Notes: generated from the letters alone by a model not told the origin. A stretch of 64,000 bases of DNA from Elephas maximus indicus (GCF_024166365.1 NC_064820.1:143178001-143242000); one strand, 5' to 3'; counted from the first letter of the stretch, positions 14,337 through 28,400 are shown. A program made the numbers and translations.

Positions 14337-15770
14337 TATGTGCTTGCCTACCTATATGTTTTTACATACACACACACATATATACTTCTATCTGTTCTCA
14401 CATGTGTATACACCTGTACCTTCCCATATATGTATGTGCCTATGCCCATCCTTATGTGATCCTAGACTCATTTTTTGTTCTTTGTTGGATTTGTTACCCT
14501 CTTATATACATCAAAGTCTTTGGTATAGGCATCCTTTTCTCATGAGTACTTCTCAACAGCATCATTTACTTTGGTCATGCTGTGCTCACTACACCCACAT
14601 TTGGTGCCACTTTTCCCATCACCAAAAATAACAAATATTTACCATCTAGAATGTGCTTCTTACTCTCTCCCCTCCTTCCCCGGTAACCACCATTGAGCAT
14701 TGGTCTGTTTATATATGTCTATTCTTGTCTTCTTATAAAAGAGGGATCATATAATATTTGTCCTTATGTGCCGGACTTACTTCATTCAGCATTATGCCCT
14801 CCAGTTCCATCCATGTTATGTTTCACAGACTCATCACTGGTCTTTATGGTTGTGTAGTATTCCATTGTTATGTATGTACTACATTTTGCTTACCCATTCA
14901 TCCACTGACAGGCACTTCGATTGTTTTCATTTTTTGTTATTGTGAATAAAGCTGAAATGAATATAGGAGTGCATGCATCTGTTCGTGTCACTACTTCTAG
15001 GTCTCTAGGGTATATCCCTAGGAGTGGGATTGCTGGATCATAGGGTAATTCTAGTTTTTTGAAGAAGCACCATATCATTTTCCATAGTGGTTGTACCATT
15101 TTACATTCCCACCAGCAATGGATAAGGGTTCCAGTCACCCGACATCCTGGCCAACCTTTGTTATCTGTTTGTTTTTTTTAATCAGCGCCATTTTAGCTAG
15201 GATGAGATGGTATCACATGGTAGTTTTGATTTGCATCTGTCTAATGGATAACGACAGTGAGCATCTTTTCATGTATTTGTTGACTGCTTGAGTATCTTGT
15301 GAAGGTTTTGTTCATGTCCTTTGCTCATTTTACAACTGGGTTGTTTGTCTTTTTGTTGTTGAGTTGTTGAAGTTTTCTACAAATTTTGGAGATTAGACCC
15401 TATATGTTGTTTCCAAAGTTTTTTTTTCCCAGTCTGTAGCTTCCCTTTTTACTCTTGATAATGTCTTTTGGTGAGCTTAAGTTTTTAATTTTTATGAGGT
15501 CTCATTTATCTGTGGTCTTCTATTTGTGCATTTGTTATGTTATGCTATTTTTATAAAAGATTAGGTTCCATAGTTTTCTCCCAGGAATTTTACAGTTTTA
15601 GATTTAACATTTAAGTCTTTGATCCATTTTGGATTAGTTTCTGTGTATGGTGTGAGGTATGGATTCTGTTTCATTTTTCTGCAAGTGGATATCCAGTTTT
15701 ACCTGCATCATTAGAGACTGTTCTTCCTCCATTGTTCTCCACTGGCATTTGATCAATTTTATTGAACAAG
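14337..15770 (-). mobile_element. L1, antisense, 3'UTR and ORF2 C-terminal part
   Basis: Read on the minus strand, the frame at 14890-15138 gives the L1 ORF2 C-terminal motifs [17 protein letters not shown] and PYDPAIPLLGIYPRD. To the right (toward its 5' end) come the blocks for the 'WIKDLN' region ('tttgatccattttggattagt'). To the left lies a 3'UTR with CA/TG-rich patches. The element is 5'-truncated and frame-broken. Confidence 0.85.
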
Positions 15771-15861
15771 TGAATCAATAACCAAATGCATGAGCAACTA
15801 ATGCATGTTTCCTTCCTGCACGTTGTCTCTCTCTGTGAGCTGCTATTACTTCACATCAAAC

Positions 15862-16033
15862 CAAAAACCAAAAAAACCAAACCCAGTGCCGTCGAGCTGA
15901 TTCTGACTCATAGTGACCCTACAGGACTGAGTAGAACTGCCCCATAGAGTTTCCAAGGAGCGCCTGGCAGATTCGAACTGCTGACCCTTTGGTTAGCAGC
16001 CATAGCCCTTAACCACTACACCACCAGGGTTCC
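15862..16033 (-). mobile_element. AfroSINE, full length
   Basis: Complete tRNA-derived SINE on the minus strand. The head reads CCCTGGTGGTGTAGTGG on the sense strand with a B-box GCAGTTCGAATC. The tail reads 'cagcctgtaggg...ctatgagtcagaatcagctcgacggcactgggttt', ending in a GGTTT-repeat. Identical 8-bp target duplications CATCAAAC lie at 15854-15861 and 16034-16041. Confidence 0.93.
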
Positions 16034-16041
16034 CATCAAAC

Positions 16042-19000
16042 AACAGTGGTAAAAAGAACTGTCATTCAGGACCTTCTGTCAGGCATCAAAGTAGGCAAGT
16101 GCTTGCAGTGATCAAAGACATATGACAAGATTCCTGCCAATAAGACATTTTAACTCTTCCCTTTACCTTGTCTATGAGTCCACACCAATAGTTGGTAAGT
16201 GTATAAGCCTGAAACAGAAACCACAGTGATTTAAGGGAAGTTTAATATAAAACTTACTATGCTATAATAAAACCATAACTAGAAGATGTGAAAGAACTCT
16301 AAAGGGCACCCTGGGGCTCAAGCAGAGTATATTAGGAAGAATGAAGTTGGAAGGGTCCCACCTCCCCAAGGCTGGGGTTCATACTTAGTGAGAGAAGGCA
16401 TAGCTGCAGCGCATTGGGTGGAAGACAAGTTTCCTGGATTGCCCAGGTCAGAGCTGTTCTATAATCACTAGGCAAGCAGGAGAAACCCTCTGGAAAGCAG
16501 GTGAGCCACAGCCAGTGACCAGATGTGCACAGATGCATAGGAATGCCACTATGTGTGGGAGGCCTGGAGCACCCAGTGTCTATGTTGGGAGTGCTGTGGG
16601 AGACAAACGTAAGAGGGAACTGGGGTGCAGATGAATCACAGTCAGTGGGTGGGTGAGTGGGCACACAGTGGGGCTGGGGGTGCTGCTCTAGGGGAGAGGC
16701 CTGGTGTATGCAATGCTTGTGTTGTGAGGGCCACAGCGGCAAGGTTACCAAGGGACTGCACACTCTGGGCTCTTGGCTGGAGCACGGCACCACTTGATGT
16801 CCTCATACCTACACTGCCGGCCAAAGAGTCAGCTACTGGCATATGTCAAAGTCCCTTCAACGTGTGCTGTCCTTCCAGCACCCTCTGCTTAGAAATCTTA
16901 CAATTGTGCTAACTGTAAGGAACAGCTTAAAGGAATGTCATCCATTATTGTAGAACAGGTATTAAAGGGCAAATTTGGAGCTAAGAGGCAAAACTTGATA
17001 ATTGGCACAATAATGTACCAAAAGTGCCCTAAACTAAAACTAAGGGTCAGAAATACTGAGTTCTAGTCTGAGTTCAGCTGTGTGATCTTGGACAAGTGAC
17101 TTAGGTATCTCACTTTCAGTTTGCTCATCTATAAAATGGAAATAGCACTTGTCCGATTTAAAAATTAAAAATACTGTGAGAATCACATTAGATTGGATAC
17201 ATGACAGGCCTTTGTAAACTGTAAAGTGCTAGACATTTCCAGTGAGTCACTGCTGTATAGTTGCATCCAGCATTACATGCATTCAGGATTATATCAAGCT
17301 TGGTGATGTTCATTCTGGTATTATGGCCACAAAGATGAGATCCTGTATATTGATTTTGAATCCCTGGTACCTAGCATAATAATTTGCACAAAGTAGGCAG
17401 TTAAACAGTCTTTGCTACCAGAATAATGTCTTACTTATTGATTGATAACCTCATTAACTAAGGTGAAGCTCAAAGTAATGCTATGTCTGATATATCAAGG
17501 GCCAAGTGTAGCCCCTCAGAGGGGTCCCACACTGGAGTTCCCCCATATCTCAGAAAGCTGCTGGATGAGTGGAGGGCCTCTTTGGCCCTTGATCAGCCTC
17601 TTCCTAAGAACCTGAGGCAATGGCTTTATTGCAGGCCCTGGTACTCAAGCAGAACAAGAGATTTCCAACAGAATCTCATTTGCTAGCCTATTAAATAGTT
17701 GGTGGATAAATAAATGTATAAAGGAGTTAATAAATAAGCAAATACAGTTACCTAGCTAAGGCCTTGTCCAACATCCTATTTGAATATAATAATCAAGGTT
17801 ACCAAAAAAATTTTTCCTTAAATATAATAACCCCTCTAAAAAAACCACAAAAACTTATTATTATTTCCTTGCTCCCTCTCACCCTTCCTCCTTTTCTTCT
17901 TTTTTAATAAATGAAGAAACTGGAGTATATATGCAAAACAAATGCTGATTTATTGATATCTTTACTGTACCTTCACAGCAGAAACCTCAGTGGAGCACGC
18001 CAGGGCTTAGTTCTGGGCACCTGGGGTCTGAAGGAAGTCTCTCTCTGTGTGAAGGGTAAGTTCCTGGTGGTCTTTGGCTCCCACTCTGCCTGGCCTGGAA
18101 CTGCTGATGATTCATGCAGGGAGGAAGCTGGGAACAAGCTGTGGCTGGAGGGGGCAAAAAACTGAGGACATGCTGATCGGTCTCGGGGAGGAAGCTCCTG
18201 CCATCTGGCTCTCCTCCCCCATGACGGTGGCCCCAAAGAAGCAGAAAGAGTCAGGCAGGTTTAATTACTCTGAAATAGATTCTGGGGCACTTCAGAGCCT
18301 CCTGCAGGGAATTGAAATGTTGCATGCTCTTTAGAGCTAAACATCACTGATTAGAAATTTTTTTTTGTCCTGCCTATAATACATTTTGTGGATAAAGTTG
18401 AGCCAACAAGCACTTGCATAGACTTGGGCATGGTAGTAGTTAATTGTTTGAGGCAGAAACAATGTGGCATTGCAAAAAGTTTCCTCTGCTTTTGACACAC
18501 TAGGATGGGTTAAATACTTCAGGGTGAAATAACATATGGAAGAAACCTCTAATTCATTCATTTCCCTGCCTGAAGCAAATCCTGTGGGTTTATATGATGT
18601 GAATCAGCCCTATTTGCAGATGAACAAACACATTTAGAAAAGGAGGCACAAAGGTAGCCTGAAGTGGCTTGGACATCTGTAACTGGAACACGTAAGGGTC
18701 AGTTAATTCTCATCCTCTCTTTCTCAGATTCCTCCTTAACTGTGTTGCATTGTAAATGCTTAGTCTGGAAAGACAGGAGCGGGGTTTTCTATTGCCTTTT
18801 TTTTTTTTTTTTCCTTCCACAAATTCAGCAAATGGCCAAAAGACACAATCATGTTAGGCCATTAAGGGCACATTCCATACCTCCTTAGCTTCCCAGGAAG
18901 CTGTAGGGAGAGGGTCAAGTTCAACTTCTCACTCAGAAGCATAGAGGACGGTGAGCGTGAGGTCAATTTCTATGCTGTCAGGAACTGGGAGCAATAACTC

Positions 19001-20841
19001 TCACTGGTCTGTTGTGACAGGTGGGTAATCAATGAGTTTTTGCAATTGACACAGTAATGTCTTCCCTCTCTTTTAAGAGAAGTGGAATATTTTGCTTAAT
19101 TAGAATGAAGGATTAGAAGTGTCAAGCTTGTCTTCTTTGGAAGGAGTGAGAGTTACTGATTTCAAAGCCTTCTTCTCTCCCTCAGTACCCACTTGAGAGT
19201 TGAAAGGTATGGATGATGCCTTTGATATTTTTGTCCATAGCAATCTATATATGTTTACCACCGAAAAATAAGACAGGTCTTCTAAGAAGAGCTATAAGGA
19301 CAAAGGTGAAATTCTAATTACACTTAATGGCACTTGACTACAGAACTTCCACATGCCCAGATCTTGTTCTGTCAATCACGCCTCAATTCTTGAAGTTCCC
19401 AAGGGAGCTGCATACAGAAAGAGTGATAGCAAATGGGAAATCAAGGGACGCTTTCAGAGCTTGGTAAGGTTGGGTTAGAACACACTCTTAAGGCCTAAGA
19501 AGGATACCCCACCCTCCTTGCCCCCCCTCCCCCCAATACCTCTACCTCAGATCCTGAAGTATCACCAGCTGCTGCTGGCCACATGGCACAAAACTAAAGC
19601 AATGATGCTTGCTGAGACAGAGGAAGATGGCCAGACCCCAGGGTATCCCTGGTTCCATTTCTACCCATGGAGTGGAAGAATGAAGGGCAAGAGAGGAGCA
19701 CCATCCATAGGCCTTGTCTTTTCTCAATTACTCTGACCACTAGTAAACACAACCAACCAATACTTTATAACTGACTGAACAGAGTGGCAAAGCATTCTTC
19801 CTTGAGGGATGTGGAAGAGCTAGAAAGAGGGGCAACAGGGAAGTGTGTGGAGAGGCAGAGGCATTTCTTCCTCTATAAAACATTCACCCATTCAAGTGTT
19901 CTATTTGAAAACCTATACAGACAAGCTTATGAAATAGAAGTGTCTTCCTTAGCAAAGCCTAAAATACATATTTAGTTTTGGAAGGCAGTTGAAATAAGGA
20001 ATAATTATTTACATATTACAGGATAATTTTTCACCTCTCTAAAAATACAAGTCTATGGAAGGAAGATTTGATTTGTAGGGACCCTAACTTTTTGAGCAGA
20101 CACTTTTAAATCCCTGGATCCCTCTGCATAGACTATGGAGCTAAATAATAAATAATAATAAGAAGTAATTAAAACATTTGCAAGATTATCTTGATTAGAG
20201 ATTTAACTAGAAGTGTAACCTAAAGAAAAGGGATCCAAAAATAGAAATACATTTAGGGGAATGATATTAATCCAAAGAAAATAATCCAGGAAAATCAGAG
20301 ATGGGAAGAGTGGTTGCTGGAAGCCAGTATAGGAGAACCACAGCACTGTAAAATCAGGGCATTTGGGCAAATCCTTATTGAGCACCTGAAGGAATAACCC
20401 TACAGATGGTGGTCACTCTACTGGCCCATCAGCTCAGGACACCTATCAACACATCTGAGTCTGCCAAGCAGAACTTCACAAGAATGCTGACCCAAACACA
20501 GGAGAAGGTTAGTAGCACATCTAGCAAAGGTGGCCACTCCCAGAGTCCTCCAATACTGCTGTGTAAGGAATCAACTGGACTGGGTAATTTGTAACTCCAG
20601 AAAGCTGCTGTACCCAAAATTCCTAACTAAGAAAAAAAAACCATTCTAGTTACTTTAGATACTACAAGTAAAGAATAGAACATACTTTGCAACTAGAAAC
20701 ACTTAGAAGTCTGGGAGAGGGGAGGTGGCTGGTAAAGTTTTAATAGTACATAAGGTGTTTTGCCATGAGATAGAAAATTTAGATGATATAAATCGTTACT
20801 CTATCAAGTAGAAACAGATCCCTCTATTGCATGTTGTCCCA
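16042..20841. other. Intergenic, mostly unrecognised
   Basis: Apart from the MIR at 17045-17240 nothing could be assigned. Several open frames of 60-150 codons occur on both strands (for example minus 16332-16793) but they lack domains, splice context and compositional support. A T-tract lies at 18797-18813 and a C-rich patch at about 19520-19535. Confidence 0.35.
17045..17240 (+). mobile_element. MIR SINE
   Basis: It contains the core MIR phrases 'gagttctagtctgagttcagctgtgtgatcttggac' (matched in pieces), 'agtttgctcatctataaaatgg' and 'tgtaaactgtaaagtgctag'. It is an ancient mammal-wide SINE, diverged but collinear. Confidence 0.75.
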
Positions 20842-21705
20842 ACACACTATACGGGGAAGTCAGCACAACTGGACTAAACCAAAAACTAAGAAGTTTCCTG
20901 AACTCAACCAAACACCTTGAGGGACAGAGTAGCTGGGGCTGGGGGAGTCTGGGGACCACAGTTCCCAGACATCTAGGTTAATTGGTATAACAAATTTTAT
21001 TAAGAAAACATTCTGCACCCCACTTTGGTGAGTAGCATCTGGGGTCTTAAAAGCTTTCAAGTAGCCAGCTAAGATGCATTAATTGGTCCTAAGTCAATGG
21101 AGCAAAGAAGAATGAAGAACACCAAAGACACAAGGAAAATATTAACCCAAGAGACAAAAGGGCCACATAAACCAGAGACTCCATCAGTCTGAGACCAGAA
21201 GAACAAGATGGTGTCCAGCTACCACCAATGACTGCCATGACAGGGAACACAACAGAGGGTCCCAGACGGAGCAGGAGGAAAGTGTGCAGTAGAACTCAAA
21301 TTCACGTAAAAAGACCAGACTTAATGGTCTGACTGAGACTGGAGGAACCCCCAAAGCCATGGCCCCTGGATGCTCTGTTAACCCAGAACTAAAACCATTC
21401 CCAAAGCCCACTCTTAAGACAAAGATTAGACTGGACTATAAAACAAAATAATACTCGTGAGGATTGTGTTTCTTAGTTCAAGCAGATACAAAAGACCAAA
21501 TGGGCGGCTCCTCCCCAGAGGCAGGATGAGAGGGCAGGAAGGGACAGGAGCTGGTTGGATGGACACAGGACACTAGAGGTGGGAAGGGGAGTGTTCTGTC
21601 ACATTACAGGGATTGCAACTAGTGTCACATAATATGTGTATAAATTTTTGTATGAGAAATTAACTTGAGCTGTAAACCTCCATCTAAACCACAATAAAAA
21701 GAAAC
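20842..21705 (+). mobile_element. L1 3'UTR fragment
   Basis: This is a 5'-truncated L1 retaining only the 3'UTR. It is collinear with 63390-64000: 'gtcagcacaactggactaaacc', 'cttgagggacagagtagc', 'ttaagaaaacattctgca', 'agaccagaagaacaagatgg', 'ccagacttaatggtctgactga'. It ends with 'aaaccacaataaaaagaaac' near 21705. No coding sequence remains. Confidence 0.88.
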
Positions 21706-24003
21706 ATCTCTCACAGTGGACTCTACATCTTAAAGCACAGTATTGGTTGCAGAGGAAGCTTATAAGCTGTCACAGAAAAGCTTTCTGTGTGGCTCTCTGC
21801 ATCTTGTCTGCATTCTACATTATTTCTGTGAACTTTTTCAGTTTCTTGCCCTGACTGTACATTTACCAAAACTTGGAATAATCTGTGCCATGTAAAAAAA
21901 AGGGGGACTTAAAAAAAAAATACAAAAAACTTTGTCACTGAATTGTCCTATACCAGTGAGGAAAGCTTCTTTGTAGGCAGTGTGTGTATATATGTGTGTG
22001 TTTTTAATCATGTACTATACTTCTCAGGAGGAAATTGAAATCTGGGTAATGAGCTCAAAAATCTATACATAGTTTACATCTCAATATAATAATGCTGCTG
22101 ATGTTTCTCTAGACCACTTCATTGGCCCAGTCACATAAATCACCTCTGAATTTGGTAGTAATGTAATTGTTTTTCAGTCTCTGCAGCATCAGTACTGGGA
22201 GCACGTCTAGGTCAACTCCATGAATATCATAAATCTTACAGCAGCAGGAGAACTTCCTCTAGCCTTCTGGACAGGAGAAATCTGAGTTTCTAGCAGGCTT
22301 ACTGCATAGTACCAGACTTTTATTCTCCTCATGCAAATCTCCTGCTCTATGAATGAAGGGATCAGTGACTTCAGAAGATCCTACCCAGAGAGACGTGTTA
22401 TTCCCTAATGGAATTACCAATGTATTTAGCTAAAGCAGTTCGAAAACCCCTCTTGTACAATTTGAGGTTTACAATGGGTTTAAGAAGGCAGTTGGTAGTG
22501 GTCAAATAAAGAGACAGAGCAAAACTATGTAATCCATTAATTCATTCAGCCAGTATTTCTCAAGCATCCCAAGATTCATAGGATTACTTACATCAGCATG
22601 TAATAGAGTAAGAGACTTGACTGCAAAGTAGAGCACATGGCCTGGGGTGCACGAGTCACCACTTTCTCTAATCATTTGGAAAATTACCATGTGCTCCTCT
22701 GCCAAAGCATCACCACATTCCTGGCTGGGGAAGGATGCTGAAGCTTCCAGTGGTGAAGTGTTAGAGCAGCCTGTTTCTGAGGACAATTTTTGGCTTTGTC
22801 CACAGATAGCCTTGTTGAACCTGCAGAAAAAGTCAGAAATGTAGCCTGGAAACAGAGCATAAAGGAAATGTGATCTCAGAAGCAGGGAGATATGGGCAAA
22901 GATCTTGTGGAATCACAGAGAGTCCATGCCTCAAAGAAAACCTACATTTCTTATAGACGAGAAAAACTTTGATTTATCCTTAAACAATTCAGGTAGGATG
23001 CACTGTGTTCTTTAAAAATCAATTTCAAAGATAACTGGGACTATTAAATCTACTATCAACTACTTTCCCCTATTTTCCTTTACCTAGACTTCCCTGAAGA
23101 AAAAATTTTTTATAAAAAAATTCAAGTCATGTAAAGAATGAGACTCTCAGATCCTTAAAAAAAGATGCTAAAAATGACTGAACACTGGTTTCACTATGGG
23201 AACATTATTATATATTCATTGTCTTTCCTGTCTTAGAGATGAAAACGATCTCTCTAATCCTGTAGCACCCTCTTCCTTATAGAGTTGACCTGCTTCAACC
23301 TTTCTTGTCTTGCAGACTGTTTCTTTTGGAAAAAAAAAAAAAAGCTTTCCATTTGAAACAAATAAGCTATGCAAACTGTATCACTTGAACTTGGATCGTA
23401 GGCCTCCATGTCAGGTAATATAACCTTACACTCCAGATGGAAGAACTTCAAAGTGTGTGTGGGGTGGGGAGGGTGGGGAGGGTGATGATAAAAATCCTTT
23501 ACATTCTCCAAAATTATAAATGCCATTAAGCTTTACTATAAAATTCTTCAAATTAATGTGGTCCTAATTTTAGCATTAAATGAGGCTGGTCTATTGAGTA
23601 GAACTATTTGCATAATTATAGCAAAAATCAAAGTTTTAGGGAAGCAAAATTGACTGATGTGAAACTTAAATTCTAATTCCTGAGCAGCTTCTGACTAATG
23701 AGCCTGAACAAGTTAGAACTGTCCCAGCTGTCTTCTTTAACAGTGGAAAAGGGGATTATATAAAGACTTCGGGGGAAATTTACAACATATACCTATGTTT
23801 CTCAAACTTTCTCTTCCAAGTAGTCACACTGGGGGAAGAGGATAAATGTATGCTCCCAGTAGCTCTGAGGGTTTAGACTGAAGTTGCAGGCTGCAAGCAC
23901 AAAGCTTCTTTGAAGTTTCCCATGTCTCTGTCGCAACTATTCACCTCTGCTGCTGCAGTATAGGCAGCCATAGGAATTATGTAAAAAAATGAGCATGTCT
24001 GTT
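21706..24003. other. Intergenic, mostly unrecognised
   Basis: No gene was found. One strong guanine-quadruplex motif (23461-23482) is listed separately. A minus-strand open frame at 22502-22786 has no recognisable domain. Confidence 0.35.
23461..23482 (+). other. Guanine-quadruplex motif
   Basis: Five G-runs of three or four separated by single bases (GGGG-T-GGGG-A-GGG-T-GGGG-A-GGG), preceded by a short GT repeat. It satisfies the usual G3+N1-7 quadruplex rule with single-base loops. No gene lies nearby, so a role is unknown. Confidence 0.6.
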
Positions 24004-24431
24004 GTTTTAGTTATCTATTGCAGTGTAACAAATTATCAGGAACTTAGAAGTTTAAAACAACACACATTTATTTTCTCACAATTACCATAGGTCATGAGAT
24101 CGGGTGTGGCTTAGCAGGGTCCTGTGCTTAGGGTCTCAGGCGGCAACAATCAAGGTGTCAACTGGACTGTATTCTCATCTGGAGGCCCCGCTGGGAAATA
24201 ATCCACTTCCAATCTCACTGGGGTTGTTTGCAAAATTTATTTCCTTGTGGCTATAGGGCAGAGGGCCTCCACTTTTTGCGGGCTGTTGGTCGCTCTCAGC
24301 TCCTAGAGCTCACCTGTGGTTCCTTGCAATGTGGTCCTGACTATAGCCTCTTTCACAACACGGCAGTTTGCTTCCTCAAAGCCATAAGGGAGAACGTCTC
24401 TAGAGTGAACTTGTTACTAAGACAGAATCTT
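24004..24431 (-). mobile_element. Ancient MLT1-like repeat, left half (split by L1)
   Basis: An old mammalian LTR-like repeat that starts 'ttttagttatctattgcagtgtaacaaattatc' and includes 'cttagcagggtcctgtgcttagggtctc' and 'ccacttccaatctcac'. Its continuation lies at 31873-32031, on the far side of the full-length L1. The family name is inferred from the end 'tgttacactgcaatagataactaa' on the minus strand. Confidence 0.65.
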
Positions 24432-25371
24432 TTTGTCTTTAATTTTTTTATTAACTTTTATTGAGCTTCAAGTGAACATTTACAAGTCAAGTCAGTCTGT
24501 CACATGCAACTTTATATACATCTTATTCCTTGCTCCCACTTGCTCTCCCCCTAATGAGTCAGCCCTTCCAGTCTCTCCTTTCGTGACAATTTTGCCAGCT
24601 TCCAACTCTCTCTATCCTCCCATCCCCCCTCCAGACAGGAGATGCCAACAGTCTCAAGTGTCCACCTCATATAATTAGCTCACTCTTCATCAGCATCTCT
24701 CTCCTACCCACTGTCCAGTCCCTTTCATGTCTGATGAGTTGTCTTCGGGGATAGTTCCTGTCCTGTGCCAACAGAAGGTCTGGGGACCATGGCCGCCGGG
24801 ATTTCTCTAGTCATGGTCAGACCATGAAGTATGGTCTTTTTATGAGAATTTGGGGTCTGCATTCCACTGATCTCCTGCTCCCTCAGGGGTCCTCTGCTGT
24901 GCTCCCTGTCAGGGCAGTCATCGATTGTGGCTGGACACCAACTAGTTCTTCTGGTCTCAGGATGATGTAGGTCTCTGGTTCATGTGGCCCTTTCTGTCTC
25001 TTGGGCTCTTAGTTGTCGTGTGACCTTGGTGTTCTTCATTTTCCTTTGCTCCAGGTGGGTTGAGACCAATTGATGCATCTTAGATGGCCGCTTGTTAGCA
25101 TTCAAGACCCCAGACGCCACATTTCAAAGTGGGATGCAGAATGTTTTCATAATAGAATTATTTTGCCAATTGACTTAGAAGTCCCCTTAAGCCATGGTTC
25201 CCAAACCCCCGCCCTTGCCCCGCTGACCTTTGAAGCATTCATTTTATCCCGGAAACTTCTTTGCTTTTGGTCCAGTCCAGTTGAGCTGACCTTCCATGTA
25301 TTGAGTGTTGTCCTTCCCTTCACCTAAAGCAGTTCTTATCTACTAATTAATCAGTAAAAAACCCTCTCCCT

Positions 25372-25387
25372 CCCTCCCTCCCTCCCC
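25372..25387 (-). other. G-rich tract in L1 3'UTR (quadruplex motif)
   Basis: On the L1 sense strand this reads GGGGAGGGAGGGAGGGAGGG just after the ORF2 stop region. G-rich polypurine tracts in the 3'UTR are a known shared trait of mammalian L1s. The plus-strand L1 has a weaker counterpart at about 63298-63322. Confidence 0.7.
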
Positions 25388-25442
25388 GCCTCGTAACCAC
25401 AAAAGTATGTGTTCTTCTCAGTTTATACTGTTTCTCAAGATC

Positions 25443-28400
25443 TTATAATAGTGGTCTTACACAATGTTTGTCCTTTTGCCTCTGACTAATTTCGCTCAGC
25501 ATAATGCCTTCCAGGTTCCTCCATGTTATGAAATGTTTCAGAGATTCGTCACTGTTCTTTATCAATGCGTAGTATTCCATTGTGTGAATATACCACAATT
25601 TATTTACCCACTCATCCGTTGATGGACACCTTGGTTGCTTCCAGCTTTTTGCTATTGTAAACAGAGCTGCAATAAACATGGGTGTGCATATATCTGTTTG
25701 TGTGAAGGCTCTTCTTTCTCTAGGGTATATTTCGAGGAGTGGGATTTCTGGGTTATATGGTAGTTCTATTTCTAACTGTTTAAGATAATGCCAGATAGAT
25801 TTCCAAAGTGGTTGTACCATTTTACATTCCCACCAGCAGTGTATAAGAGTTCCAACCTCTCCGCAGCCTCTCCAATATTTACTATTTTGTGTTTTTTGGA
25901 TTAATGCCAGCCTTGTTGGAGTGAGATGGAATCTCATCATAGTTTTAATTTGCATTTCTCTAATGGCTAATGATCGAGAGCATTTTCTCATGTATCTGTA
26001 AGCTGCCTGAATATCTTCTTTAGTGAAGTGTGGTGTTCATATCCTTTGCCCAATTCTTGATTGGGTTGTTCGTCTTTTTCTGGTTGAGTTTTGACAGAAT
26101 CATATAGATTTTAGAGATCAGGGGCTGGTCGGAGATGTCATAGCTGAAAATTCTTTCCCAGTCTGTAGGTGGTCTTTTTACTCTTTTGGTGAAGTCTTTA
26201 GATGAGCATAGGTGTTTGATTTTTAGGAGCTCCCAGTTATCTGGTTTCTCTTCGTCATTTTTGGTAATGTTTTGTATTCTGTTTATGCCTTGTATTAGGG
26301 CTCCTAGGGTTGTCCCTATTTTTTCTTCCATGATCTTTATCTTTTTAGTCTTTATGTTTAGGTCTTTGATCCACTTGGAGTTAGTTTTTGTGCTTGGTAT
26401 GAGATATGGGTACTGTTTCATTTTTTTGCAAATGGATATCCAATTATGCCAGCACCATTTGTTAAAAAGACTATCTTTTCCCCAATTAGCTGACACTGGG
26501 CCTTTGTCAAATATCAGCTGCTCATACGTGGATGGATTTATATCTGGGTTCTCAATTCTGTTCCACTGGTCTATGTGCCTGTTGTACCAATACCAGGCTG
26601 TTTTGACTACTATGGCTGTATAATAGGTTCTGAAATCAGGTAGAGTGAGGCCTCCCACTTTCTTCTTCTTTTTCAGTAATGCTTTGCTTATCCGAGGCTT
26701 CTTTCCCTTCCATATGAAGTTGGTGATTTGTTTCTCTACCACCTTAAAAAATGACATTGGAATTTGGATCGGAAGTGCATTGTATGTATAGATGGCTTTT
26801 GGTAGAATAGACATTTTTACTATGTTAAGTCTTCCTATCCATGAGCAAGGTATGTTTTTCCACTTAAGTATGTCCTTTTAAATTTCTTGTAGTAGAGCTT
26901 TGTAGTTTTCTTTGTATAGGTCTTTTACATCCTTGGTAAGATTTATTCCTAAGTATTTTATCTTCTTGGGGGCCACTGTGAATGGTATTGATTTAGTTAC
27001 TTCCTCTTTGATGTTCTTTTTGTTGACGTAGAGGAATCCAAGTGATTTTTGTATGTTTATCTTATAACCTGAGACTCTGCCAAACTCTTCTATTAGTTTC
27101 AGTAGTTTTCTGGAGGATTCCTTAGGGTTTTCTGTGTATAAGATCATGTCATCTGCAAATAGAGATAATTTTACTTCCTCCTTGCCAATCCAGATGCCCT
27201 TTATTTCTTTGTCTAGCCTAATTGCTCTGGCTAGGACTTCTAGCACAATGTTGAATAAGAGCGGTGATAAAGGGCATCCTTGTCTGGTTTCCATTCTCAA
27301 GGGAAATGCTTTCAGGTTCTCTCCATTTAGAGTGATGTTGGCTGTTGGCTTTGGCTTTGTATAGATGCCCTTTATTATGTTGAGGAATTTTCCTTCAATT
27401 CCTATTTTGGTGAGAGTTTTATCATAAATGGGTGCTGGACTTTGTCAAATCCCTTTTCTGCATCAATTGATAAGATCATGTGGTTTTTGTCTTTTGTTTT
27501 ATTTATGTGGTGGATTACATTAATGGTTTTTCTGATATTAAACCAGCCTTGCATATCTGGTATAAATCCCACTTGATCAGGGTGAATTATTTTTTTGATA
27601 TGTTGTTGAATTCTATTGGCTAGAATTTTGTTGAGGATTTTTGCATCTATGTTCATGAGGGATATAGGTCTGTAATTTTCTTTTTTTGTAATGTCTTTAC
27701 CTGGTTTTGGTATCAGGGAGATGGTGGCTTCATAGAATGAGATGGGTAGTATTCCGTCATTTTCTATGCTTTGAAATACCTTTAGTAGTAGTGGTGTTAA
27801 CTCTTCTCTGAAAGTTTCGTAGAACTCTGCAGTGAAGCCGACAGGGCCAGGGCTTTTTTTTGTTGGGAGTTTTTTGATTACCGTTTCAATCTCTTTTTTT
27901 GTTATCGGTCTATTTAGTTGTTCTACTTCTGATTGTGTTAGTTTAGGTAGGTAGTGTTTTTCCAGGAATTCATCCATTTCTTCTAGGTTTGCAAATTTGT
28001 TAGAGTACAATTTTTCGTAATAATCTGATATGATTCTTTTAATTTCAGTTGGGTCTGTTGTGATGTGGTCCTTCTCGTTTCTTATTTGGGTTATTTGTTT
28101 CCTTTCCTGTTTTTCTTTAGTCAGTCTAGCCAATGGTTTATCAATTTTGTTAACTTTTTCAAAGAACCAGCTTTTGGCTTTGTTAATTCTTTCAATTGTT
28201 TTTCTGTTCTCTAATTCATTTAGTTCAGCTCTAATTTTTATTATTTGTTTTCTTCTGGTGCCTGATGGATTCTTTTGTTGCTCACTTTCTATTTGTTCAA
28301 GTTGTAGGGACAGTTCTCTGATTTTGGCTCTTTCTTCTTTTTGTATCTGTGCATTTATCGGTATAAATTGACCTCTGAGCACTGCTTTTGCTGTGTCCCA

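Noticed and set aside
16332-16793. A 153-codon minus-strand frame rich in Pro, Ser and Thr
   Set aside because: No recognisable domain, no splice or promoter context; composition follows the local C-rich strand. It could not be supported as a gene.
26186-26623. A 145-codon plus-strand frame, and a similar minus-strand frame at 62071-62511
   Set aside because: Both are the antisense shadow of the same L1 ORF2 region; their similarity to each other reflects homology of the L1s, not a conserved gene.
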